The notes under the pieces: model-generated | Told to the model about the DNA's origin: nothing | Seen by the model: only the letters and a program-made list of their open reading frames with translations | Databases searched by the model: none | Position numbers and translations under genes: made by a program | Source: Brassica napus | Lineage: Eukaryota > Streptophyta > Magnoliopsida > Brassicales > Brassicaceae | Length of the DNA: 64,000 nt | Assembly: GCF_020379485.1 (NCBI RefSeq) | Contig: NC_063434.1 | Coordinates: 29,211,401-29,275,400 of the forward strand | Direction: 5' to 3' | Shown: in pieces, positions 32,201-44,600 of the stretch | How the letters are laid out: each line of letters begins with the position of its first letter | Position numbering within the stretch: the first letter of the stretch is position 1

Positions 32201-35149
32201 TTTTCGTAAAAAATTCAAAAAATTTGATAATCTTTTTTTATTGCATAGTTGCATCCTTAACAGATATATGATGATGGTCAAAGAGCTTAGAAACATATGT
32301 TGTGTTTGTTTCTCTATAGAATATATATTTTATAGTTTTTAGTCCACTGATTTTGAAAAGTATATAAAATTTATTAAATTAAATTTTTAAAAACTATATT
32401 GATGTCTATGTACCATGAAAGAGAGTTTAGCATACATTAAGACACATTTATAATGTGGTTAGAAATTTTGAAACAACATTAAAGAGTGTAAACTTTATTA
32501 TATAGAACATTTATCGAAAAACTCAATTTTGTAGGGGTTAACCTGCAGATTTATAAAAAAAATTCAAAAAATTTGACAATATTTTTTTATTGCATAGTTG
32601 CATCCTTAACAGATATATGATGATGGTCAAAGAGGTTTGAAACGTATGTTGTGTTTATTTCTCTAGAGAATATATATTTTATAGTGTTTAGTCCACTAAT
32701 TTAAGTAGTATGTAAAATTTATTAAATTATAATTTTAAATCTATAATGATGTCTTTGTACCATGAAAGAGAGTTTTGCATACATTAAGACTCATTTATAA
32801 TGTGGTTAGAAATTTTTAAACAACATTAAAGAGTGTAAACTTCATTATATAGAGCGTTTATCGAAAAATTCAATTTTGTAGGGGTTTAACCTTCAAATTT
32901 TGAAACAAATTCAAAAAATTTGATAATCTTTTTTTTTTTGCATAGTTGGATCCTTAACAGACATATGATGATGGTAAAAGAGGCTTGAAATGTATGTTGT
33001 ATCCGTTTTTCTAGAGAATATATATTTTAAAGTGTTTAGTCCATAGATTTAAATAGTATATAAAATTTTTGAAATTAATATTTTAAAATCTATAGTGATG
33101 TCCATGTACCATGAAAGAGAGTTTAGCATACATTAAGACCCATTTATAATGTGGTTAGAAATTTTTAAACAACACTAAAGAGTGTAAACTTCATTATATA
33201 GAGCATTTACCGAAAAACTCAATTTTGTAGGGGTTAACCTTCAGATTTTGAAAAAAATTCAAATATTTTGACAATCTTTTCTTATTGCGTAGTTGCATCC
33301 TTAACAGGCATATGATGATGTTCAAAGAGGTTTGAAATGTATTTTGTGTCCGTTTCTCTAGAAAATATATATTTTAAAGTGCTTAATCCACTGATTTTAA
33401 AAAGTATATAAAACGTATTAAATTAAATTTTTAAAAACTATAGTGATGTCTATGTACCATGGAAGATAGTTTAGCATACATTAAGACACATTTATAATGT
33501 GGTTAGAAATTTTGAAACAACATTAAAGAGTGTAAACTTCATTATATAGAGCATTTATCGAATAACTCAATTTTGTAGGGGTTAACCTTCAGATTTTCGT
33601 AAAAAAATCAAAACAAATTGACAATCTTTTTTTATTGCATAGTTGCATCCTTAACAGATATATGATGATGATCAAAGAGCTTAGAAACGTATGTTGTGTT
33701 TGTTTCTCTAGAGAATATATATTTTATTGGTTTTAGTCCACAGATTTAAGTAGTATGTAAAATTTATTAAATTAATTTTTTTTTAAACTATAGTGATGTC
33801 ACTGTACCATGAAAGAGAGTTTAGCGTACATTAAGACCCATTTATAATGTGGTTAGAAATTTTTAAACAACATTAAAGGGTGTAAATTTCATTATATAGA
33901 GCCTTTATCGAAAAATTCAATTTTCTAGGGGTTAACCTTCAGATTTTGAAAAAAATTCAAAAAATTTGATAATCTTTTTTTATTGCATAGTTGCATCCTT
34001 AACAGACATATTATTATGGTCAAAGTGGTTTGAAATGTATGTTATGTCCGTTTTTCTAGAGAATATATATATTTTATAGTGTTTAGTCCACTGATTTAAA
34101 TAGTATATAAAATTTTTGAAATTAAAATTTTAAAATCTATAGTGATGTCCATGTACCATGAAAGAGAGTTTAGCATACATTAAGACCCATTTACAATGTG
34201 GTGAGAAATTTTTAAACAACACTAAAGAGTGTAAACTTCATTATATAGACCATTTACCGAAAAACGTAATTTTGTAGGGGTTAACCTTCAGATTTTGAAA
34301 AAATTTCAAACATTTTGACAATCTTTTTTTATTGCATAGTTGCATCCTTAACAGGCATATAATGATGTTCAAAGAGGTTTGAAATGTATTTTGTGTCCGT
34401 TTCTCTAGAAAATATATATTTTAAAGTGCTTAATCCACTGATTTTAAAAAGTATATAAAACGTATTAAATTAAATTTTTAAAAACTATAGTGATGTCTAT
34501 GTACCATGGAAGATAGTTTAGCATACATTAAGACACATTTATAATGTGGTTAGAAATTTTGAAACAACATTAAAGAGTGTAAACTTCATTATATAGAGCA
34601 TTTATCGAATAACTCAATTTTGTAGGGGTTAACCTTCAGATTTTCGTAAAAAAATCCAAAAATTTGACAATCTTTTTTTATTGCATAGTTGCATCCTTAA
34701 AAGATATATGATGATGGTCAAAGAGCTTAGAAACGTATGTTGTGTTTGTTTCTCTAGAGAATATATATTTTATAGTTTTTAGTCCACTGATTTAAATAGT
34801 ATGTAAAATTTATTAAATTAATTTTTTTTAAAACTATAGTGATGTCTTTGTACCATGAATGAGAGTTTAGCATACATTAAGAATAATTTATAATGTGGTT
34901 AGAAATTTTAAAACAACATTAAAGAGTGTAAACTTCATTATAAAGAGCCTTTATCGAAAAATTCAATTTTGTAGGGGTTAACCTTCAGATTTTGAAAAAA
35001 ATTCAAAAAATTTGATAATCTTTTTTTATTGCAAAGTTGCATCCTTAACAGACATATTATTATGGTCAAAGTGGTTTGAAATGTATGTTGTGTCCTCTTT
35101 TCTAGAGAATATATATTTTATAGTGTTTAGTCCACTGATTTAAATAGTA
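29249..35149 (+). repeat. Satellite block 1a: diverged ~345-bp tandem repeat, subfamily I
   Basis: Head-to-tail monomers of about 338-350 bp. A fixed anchor, GTACCATGAAAGAGAGTTTA, recurs near 29303, 29651, 29995, 30328 and on through the block. Other conserved pieces are TTGCATAGTTGCATCCTTAA, TTTCTCTAGAGAATATATAT and TTTTGTAGGGGTTAACCTTC. About 17 monomers, clearly diverged from each other. From about 33.1 kb the monomers fall into a three-monomer higher-order repeat. There is no coding capacity. Confidence 0.95.
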
Positions 35150-36096
35150 CTTGATTTTGACCCGCACGCCCGTGCGGGTGTATTTAAAAAACAAAATATG
35201 ATGCTATTTGATTTTTATGTCACTATTTAGAGTTGTGCAAAAAACTCGAATTCGAAGAATTGAACCGATTCAATCCGAATAAGTAGTACTAAATCCGAAC
35301 CGGAATTGACTAAATATCCGAATTATTCGAAATTTTGGTATTTGAAAAACTAAAATCTAATCCGATCCAAACCGAAGTATTTTGGGTATCCAAAATAGAT
35401 TTATGTACTTATATATATTAATTATTTTTAGATTTTATATATATAAAAACATCGAAAATATATATGATACTTTTAAGTTTGCTTAAATGCTTGAAAATAT
35501 ATACAAATAATAAAACGTAAATATCTTAAATAGTTAAAATATACTCAAAACTCCAAAAATACTTAAATAATTATTAATTCTCTATCCAAATATTTAAACC
35601 AAACCTATTTAAACTGATTATCCAAATCCGAACCAAATCCTCAAAAATCTGAAATGAACACGAAATCCCAAAAAGATCCGAAAACGAACCCGAACGCCCA
35701 CCAAATATGTGTTATCATAGGTTACAAAATAATTTAAGTTAATGTTTGAAATTGGGCTTTGTATTGTATTTTTCTTATATATATTGAAAACATTTTTATA
35801 ATAGTTATTTGAAAATATGTTAGTAAAAATCAAATTTTGAATTTATGTTTATTTTTAATGAATTTTTGATATAAATCAATTTTAAATTATTATTTTGATT
35901 TAAATATATATATCAAGTAATATAGACCCATTACTTTTTAATATAATGTAATGGACTTCCAATTTTTTTAGTAGCATAAGCTCATTATTCTTTTTTCTAA
36001 TTTACTGCTATCCATGTTTCCAAACAATACTATTTTTTAACTACTATCCATATTGCCAAACAATTCCAATGTGTACTTCAAGTTTAATAATATAGA
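35150..36096 (-). mobile_element. Helitron inserted in a satellite monomer
   Basis: On the minus strand the element starts TCTATATTATTAAACTTG (from 36096). It ends with the GC hairpin ACCCGCACGGGCGTGCGGGT about 10 bp before a degenerate terminus CAAG (expected CTAG) at 35150. Host bases are A on the 5' side and T on the 3' side. Joining 35149 to 36097 restores a normal monomer (TTTAAATAGTA then TATAAAATT), which fixes both ends exactly. Length 947 bp; AT-rich, no transposase. One internal minus-strand open frame (35833-35618) is not like a known protein. Confidence 0.85.
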
Positions 36097-38683
36097 TATA
36101 AAATTATTGAAATTAAAATTTTAAAATATATAGTGATGTCCATGTACCATGAAAGAGAGTTTAGCATACATTAAGACCCATTTATAATGTGGTTAAAAAA
36201 TTTTAAACAACACTAAAGAGTGTAAACTTCATTATAAAAAGCATTTACCGAAAAACTCAATTTTGTAGGGGTTAACCTTCAGATTTTGAAAAAAATTCAA
36301 ACATTTTGAAAATCTTTTTTTTATTGCATAGTTGCATCCTTAACAGGCATATGATGATGTTCAAAGAAGTTTGAAATGTATTTTGTGTCCGTTTCTCTAG
36401 AAAATATATATTTTATAGTGCTTAATCCACTGGTTTTAAAAAGTATATAAAACGTATTAAATTAAATTTTTAAAAACTATAGTGATGTCTATGTACCATG
36501 AAAGAGAGTTTAGCATACATTAAGACACATTTATAATGTGGTTAGAAATTTTGAAACGACATTAAAGAGTGTAAACTTCATTATATAGAACATTTATCGA
36601 ATAACTCAATTTTGTAGGGGTTAACCTTCAGATTTCGTAAAAAAATCAAAAAAATTGACAATCTTTTTTTATTGCATAGTTGCATCCTTAACAGATATAT
36701 GATGATGGTCAAAGAGCTTAGAAACGTATGTTGTGTTTGTTTCTCTAGAGAATATATATTTTATAGTTTTTAGTCCACAGATTTAAATAGTTTCTAAAAT
36801 TTATTAAATTAATTTTTTTCTAAACTATAGTGATGTCTATGTACCATGAAATAGAGTTTAGCGTACATTAAGACCCATTTAAAATGTGGTTAGAAATTTT
36901 TAAACAACATTAAAGAGTGTAATCTTCATTATATAGAGCTTTTATCGAAAAATTCAATTTTGTAGGGGTTAACCTTCAGATTTTGAAAAAAATTCAAAAA
37001 ATTTGATAATCTTTTTTTTATTGCATAGTTGCATCCTTAACAGACATATTATTATGGTCAAAGTGGTTTGAAATGTATGTTGTGTCCGTTTTTCTAGAGA
37101 ATATATATTTTATAGTGTTTAGTCCACTGATTTAAATAGTATATAAAATTTTTGAAATTAAAATTTTAAAATCTATAGTGATGTCCATGTACCATGAAAA
37201 AGAGTTTAGCATACATTAAGACTAATTTATAATGTGGTTAGAAATTTTTAAACAACATTAAAGAGTGTAAACTTCATTATATAGAGCCTTTATCGAAAAA
37301 TTCAATTTTGTAGGGGTTAACCTTCAGATTTTGAAAAAAATTCAAAAAATTTGATAATCTTTTTTTATTGCATAGTTGCATTTTTAACAGACATATTATT
37401 ATGGTCAAAGTGGTTTGAAATGTATGTTGTGTCCGTTTTTCTAGAGAATATATATTTTATAGTGTTTAGTCCACTGTTTTAAATAGTATATAAAATTTTA
37501 TCTATAGTGATGTCCATGTACCATGAAAGAGAGTTTAGCATACATTAAGACTAATTTCTAATGTGGTTAGAAATTTTTAAACAACATTAAAGAGTGTAAA
37601 CTTCATTATATAGAGCCTTTATCAAAAAATTCAATTTTGTAGGGATTAACCTTCAGATTTTGAAAAAAATTCAAAAAATTTGATAATTTTTTTTTATTGC
37701 ATAGTTGCATCCTTAACAGACATATGATTATGGTCAAAGGGGTTTGAAATGTATGTTGTGTCTGTTTTTCTAGAGAATATATATTTTATTGTGTTTAGTC
37801 CACTGATTTAAATAGTATATAAAATTTTTGAAATTAAAACTTTAAAATCTATAGTGATGTCCATGTACCATGAAAGAGAGTTTAGCATACATTAAGACCC
37901 ATTTATAATGTGGTTAAAAAATTTTAAACAACACTAAAGAGTGTAAACTTCATTATATATAGCATTTACCGAAAAACTCAGTTTTGTAGGGGTTAACCTT
38001 CAGATTTTGAAAAAAATTCAAACGTTTTGACAATCTTTTTTTATTGCATAGTTGCATCCTTGACAGGCATATGATGATGTTAAAAGAGGTTTGAAATGTA
38101 TTTTGTGTCTGTTTCTCTAGAAAATATATATTTTATAGTGTTTAATCCACTAATTTTAAAAAATATATAAAACTTATTAAATTAAATTTTTAAAAACTAT
38201 AGTGATGTCTATGTACCATGAAAGAGAGTTTAGCATACATTAAGACACATTTATAATATGGTTAGAAATTTTGAAACAACATTAAAGACTGTAAACTTCA
38301 TTATATAGAGCATTTATCGAAAAACACATTTATAACCTTCAGATTTTCGTAAAAAAATCAAAAAATTGACAATCTTTTTTTATTGCATAGTTGCATCCTT
38401 AAGATATATATGATGATGGTCAAAGAGCTTAGAAACGTATGTTGTGTTCGTTTCTCTAGAGAATATATATTTTATAGTTTTTAGTCCACTGATTTAAATA
38501 GTATGTAAAATTTAGTAAATTAATTTTTTTTTTAAACTATAGTGATGTCTTTGTACCATGAATGAGAGTTTAGCATACATTAAGACTAATTTATAATGTG
38601 GTTAGAAATTTTTAAACTACATTAAAGAGTGTAAACTTCATTATATAGAGCCTTTATCGAAAAATTCAATTTTGTAGGGGTTA
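36097..38683 (+). repeat. Satellite block 1b: subfamily I, continued after the Helitron
   Basis: Same phase and subfamily as 29249-35149, resuming in mid-monomer. About 7.5 monomers. The monomer type marked by ACAGGCATATGATGATGTT appears at 36343 and 38063, five monomers apart. The block ends at the palindromic junction. Confidence 0.95.
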
Positions 38684-38697
38684 TAACCCCTACAAAA
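38670..38697. repeat. Perfect 28-bp palindrome at the satellite inversion junction
   Basis: Each arm is TTTTGTAGGGGTTA read inwards, centred between 38683 and 38684. It joins the forward subfamily I array to the inverted subfamily II array, using the GTAGGGGTTA segment that both share. Confidence 0.95.
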
Positions 38698-41600
38698 ATA
38701 TTAAGTTTTTGGTAAATACTTTATATACTGAAGCCTATAATCTTTAGTGTTGTTTTAAAATTTATACCATATTCTACATTTGTATTAATGTATGCTAAAC
38801 TCTTTTTCATGGTAAATGAGCATCGTTCAATTGTTTTTATCAATTAATTTAGTAAAACTTCATAATACCCCCTAAATCGATGGAATAACCAATATAAAAT
38901 TATTATTTTCTTGAGAAACGGACACGACAAATGCTCCAAACCTCTTTGAACATCATCATATGTTAGTGCAGGATGCAACTAGGCAATAAAACAATATTGT
39001 CATTTTTTTGAAATTTTCTCAAAATCTATGGGCTAACCCCTACAAAAATATTGAGTTTTTGGTAAATACATTATATACTGAAGCCTATAATCTTTAGTGT
39101 TGTTTTAAAATTCATATCATATTCTACATTTGTATTAATGTATACTAAACTCTTTTTCATGGTAAATGAGCATCGTTCAATTGTTTTTATCAATTAATTT
39201 AGTAAAACTTCATAATACCCCCTAAACCGATGGAATAACCAATATAAAATTATTATTTTCTTGATAAACGGAGAGCAAAAATGCTCTAAACCTCTTTGAA
39301 CATTATCATATGTTAGTGCAGGATGCAACTAGGCATTAAAACAATATTGTCATGTTTTTTGAAATTTTCTCAAAATATATGGGCTAACCCCTACAAAAAT
39401 ATTGAGTTTTTGGTAAATACTTTATATACTAAAGCCTATAATCTTTAGTGTTGTTTTAAAATTTCTACCATATTCTACATTTATATTAATGTATGCTAAA
39501 ATCATTTTCATGGTAAATGAGCATCATTCAATTGTTTTTATCAATTAATTTATTAAAGCTTCATAATACCTCCTAAATCGATGGAATAACCAATATAAAA
39601 TTATTATTTTCTTGATAAACGGAGAGAACAAAGGCTTCAAACCTCTTTTAACATAATCACATGTTAGTGCAGGATGAAACTAGGCATTAAAACAATATTG
39701 TCATATTTTTTGAAATTTTCTCAAAATCTATGGGCTAACCCCTACAAAAATATTGAGTTTTTGTTAAATACTTTCTATACTGAAGCCTATAATCTTTAGT
39801 GTTGTTTTAAAATTTATACCATATTATACATTTGTATTTATGTACGCTAAACTCATTTTCATGGTAAATGAGCATCTTTCAATTGTTTTTCTCAAATAAT
39901 TTAATAAAACTTCATAATACTCCCTAAATCGATGGAATAACCACTATAAAATTATTATTTTCTTGAGAAACGGACACGACAAAGGCTCCAAACCTCTTTG
40001 AACATCATCATATGTTAGTGCATGATGCAACTAGGCAATAAAACAATATTGTTATATTTTTTGAAATTTTCTCAAAATCTATGGGCTAACCCCTACAAAA
40101 ATATTTAGTTTTTGGTAAATACATTATATACTGAAGCCTATAATCTTTAGGGTTGTTTTAAAATTCATACCATATTCTACATTTGTATTAATGTATGGTA
40201 AACTCTTTTTCATGGTAAATGACCATCGTTCAATTGTTTTTATCAATTAATTTAGTAAAACTTCATAATACCCCCTAAATCGATGGAATAACCAATATAA
40301 AATTATTATTTTCTTGATAAACGGAGAGAACAATAACTCCAAACCTCTTTGAACATCTTCATATGTTAGTGTAGGATGTAACTAGGCATTAAAACAATAT
40401 TGTCATTTTTTTTGAAATTTTATCAAAATCTATGGGCTAACAACCCACTCCAAAAATATTGAGTTTTTGGTAAATACTTTATATACTGAAGCCTATAATC
40501 TTTAGTGTTGTTTTAAAATTTATATCATATTCTACATTTGTATTTATGTATGCTAAACTCATTTTCATGGTAAATGAGCATCTTTCAATTGTTTTTATCA
40601 AATAATATAATAAAACTTCAGAATACTCCCAAAATCGATGGAATAACCACTATAAAATAATTATTTTCTTGATAAACGGACACGACAAAGGCTCCAAACC
40701 TCTTTGAACATCATCATATGTTAGTGCAGGATGCAACTAGGCATTAAAACAATATTGTCATTTTTTTTTTAATTTTCTCAAAATCTATGGGCTAACCCCT
40801 ACAAAAATATTGAGTTTTTGGTATATACTTTATATACTGAAGCCTATAATCTTTAGTGTTGTTTTAAAATTTATACCATATCTACATTTGTATTAATGTA
40901 TGCTAAACTCTTTTTCATGGTAAATGAGCATCGTTCAATTGTTTTTATCAATTAATTTAGTAAAACTTCATAATACCCCCTAAATCGATGGAATAACCAA
41001 TATAAAATTATTATTTTCTTGATAAACGGAGAGAACAAAGGCTTCAAACCTCTTTGAACATCATCATATGTTAGTGCAGGATGCAACTAGGCATTAAAAC
41101 AATATTGTCTTTTTTTTTGAAATTTTCTCAAAATCTATGGGCTAACAACCCACTCCAAAAATATTGAGTTTTTGGTAAATACTTTATATACTGAAACCTG
41201 TAATCTTTAGTGTTGTTTTAAAATTTATACCATATTCTACATTTGTATTTATGTATGCTAAACTCATTTTCATGGTAAATGAGCATCTTTCAATTGTTTT
41301 TATCAAATAATTTAATAAAACTTCATAATACTCCCTAAATCGATGGAATAACCACTATAAAATTATTATTTTCTTGATAAACGGACACGACAAAGGATCC
41401 AAACCTCTTTGAAAATCATCATATGTTAGTGCAGGATGCAACTAGGCAATAAAACAATATTGTCATATTTTTTGAAATTTTCTCAAAATCTATGGGCTAA
41501 CCCCTACAAAAATATTGAGTTTTTGGTAAATACATTATATACTGAAGCCTATAATCTTTAGTGTTGTTTTAAAATTCATACCATATTCTAAATTTGTATT

Positions 41601-44600
41601 AATGTATGCTAAACTCTTTTTCATGGTAAATGAGCATCGTTCAATTGTTTTTATCAATTTATTTAGGAAAACTTCATAATACCCCTTAAATCGATGGAAT
41701 AACCAATATAAAATTATTATTTTCTTGATAAACGGAGAGAACAAAGACTCCAAACCTCTTTGAACATCTTCATATTTTAGTGTAGGATGCAACTAGGCAT
41801 TAAAACAATATTGTCATTTTTTTTGAAATTTTATCAAAATCTATGGGCTAACCCCTACAAAAATATTGAGTTTTTTGTAAATACATTATATACTGAAGCC
41901 TATAATCTTTAGTGTTGTTTTAAAATTTATACCATATTCTACATTTGTATTTATGTATGCTAGACTCATTTTCATGGTAAATGAGCATCTTTCAATTGTT
42001 TTTATCAAATAATTTAATAAAACTTCATAATACTCCCAAAATCGATGGAATAACCACTATAAAATTATTATTTTCTTGATAAACGGACACGACAAAGGCT
42101 CAAAACCTCTTTGAACATCATCATATGTTAGTGAAGGATGCAACTAGGCATTAAAACATTATTGTCATTTTTTTTGAAATTTTCTCAAAATCTATGGGCT
42201 AACCCCTACAAAAATATTGAGTTTTTGGTAAATACTTTATATACTGAAACCTATAATCTTTAGTGTTGTTTTAAAATTTATACCATATTCTACATTTGTA
42301 TTTATGTATGTTAAACTCATTTTCATGGTAAATGAGCATCTTTCAATTATTTTTATCAAATAATTTAATAAAACTTCATAATACTCCCTAAATCGATGGA
42401 ATAACCACTATAAAATTATTATTTTCTTGAGAAACGGACACGACAAAGGCTCCAAACCTCTTTGAACATCATCATATGTTAGTGCAGGATGCAACTAGGC
42501 AATAAAACAATATTGTCATATTTTTTGAAATTTTCTCAAAATCTATGGGCTAACCCCTACAAAAATATTTAGTTTTTGGTAAATACATTATATACTGAAG
42601 CCTATAATCTTTAGTGTTGTTTTAAAATTCATACCATATTCTTCATTTGTATTAATGTATGGTAAACTCTTTTTCATGGTAAATGAGCATCGTTCAATTG
42701 TTTTTATCAATTAATTTAGTAAAACTTCATAATACCCCCTAAATCGATGGAATAACCAATATAAAATTATTATTTTCTTGATAAACGGAGAGAACAATAA
42801 CTCCAAACCTCTTTGAACATCTTCATATGTTAGTGTAGGATGTAACTAGGCATTAAAACAATATTGTCATTTTTTTTGAAATTTTATCAAAATCTATGGG
42901 CTAACAACCCACTCCAAAAATATTGAGTTTTTGGTAAATACTTTATATACTGAAGCCTATAATCTTTAGTGTTGTTTTAAAATTTATATCATATTCTACA
43001 TTTGTATTTATGTATGCTAAACTCATTTTCATGGTAAATGAGCATCTTTCAATTGTTTTTATCAAATAATTTAATAAAACTTCAGAATACTCCCAAAATC
43101 GATGGAATAACCACTATAAAATTATTATTTTCTTGATAAACGGACACGACAAAGGCTCCAAACCTCTTTGAACATCATCATATGTTAGTGCATGATGCAA
43201 CTAGGCATTAAAACAATATTGTCATTTTTTTTGAAATTTTCTCAAAATCTATGTAACCCCTACAAAAATATTGAGTTTTTGGTAAATACTTTATATACTG
43301 AAACCTATAATCTTTAGTGTTGTTTTAAAATTTATACCATATTCTACATTTGTATTTATGTATGTTAAACTCATTTTCATGGTAAATGAGCATCTTTCAA
43401 TTGTTTTTATCAAATAATTTAATAAAACTTCATAATACTCCCAAAATCGATGGAATAACCACTATAAAATTATTATTTTCTTGATAAACGGATACAACAA
43501 AGGCTCCAAACCTCTTTGAACATCATCATATGTTAGTGCAGGATGCAACTAGGCATTAAAACAATATTGTCATATTCTTTGAAATTTTCTCAAAATCTAT
43601 GGGCTAACCCCTACAAAAATATTGAGTTTTTGTTAAATACTTTATATACTAAAGCCTATAATCTTTAGTGTTGTTTTAAAATTTATACCATATTCTACAT
43701 TTGTATTAACGTATGCTAAACTTTTTTTCATGGTAAATGAGCATCGTTCAATTGTTTTTATCAATTAATTTAGTAAAACTTTATAATACCCCCTAAATCG
43801 ATGGAATAACCACTATAAAATTATTATTTTCTTGAGAAACGGACACGACAAAGGCTCCAAACCTCTTTGAACATCATCATATGTTAGTGCAGGATGCAAC
43901 TAGGCAATAAAACAATATTGTCATATTTTTTGAAATTTTCTCAAAATCTATGGGCTAACCCCTACAAAAATATTTAGTTTTTGGTAAATACATTATATAC
44001 TGAAGCCTATAATCTTTAGTGTTGTTTTAAAATTCATACCATATTCTTCATTTGTATTAATGTATGGTAAACTCTTTTTCATGGTAAATGAGCATCGTTC
44101 AATTGTTTTTATCAATTAATTTAGTAAAACTTCATAATACCCCCTAAATCGATGGAATAACCAATATAAAATTATTATTTTCTTGATAAACGGAGAGAAC
44201 AAACACTCCAAACCTCTTTGAACATCTTCATATGTTAGTGTAGGATGTAACTAGGCATTAAAACAATATTGTCATTTTTTTTGAAATTTTATCAAAATCT
44301 ATGGGCTAACAACCCACTCCAAAAATATTGAGTTTTTGGTAAATACTTTATATACTGAAGCCTATAATCTTTAGTGTTGTTTTAAAATTTATATCATATT
44401 CTACATTTGTATTTATGTATGCTAAACTCATTTTCATGGTAAATGAGCATCTTTCAATTGTTTTTATCAAATAATTTAATAAAACTTCATAATACTCCCT
44501 AAATCGATGGAATAACCACTATAAAATTATTATTTTCTTGATAAACGGACACGACAAAGGCTCCAAACCTCTTTGAACATCATCATATGTTAGTGCAGGA

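Noticed and set aside
35618..35833. 71-codon minus-strand open frame
   Set aside because: It lies inside the Helitron in low-complexity sequence and has no known domain.
41535..41792. 85-codon minus-strand open frame in satellite block 2
   Set aside because: It arises from variant monomers lacking one stop; neighbouring monomers break it, and no family resemblance is seen.
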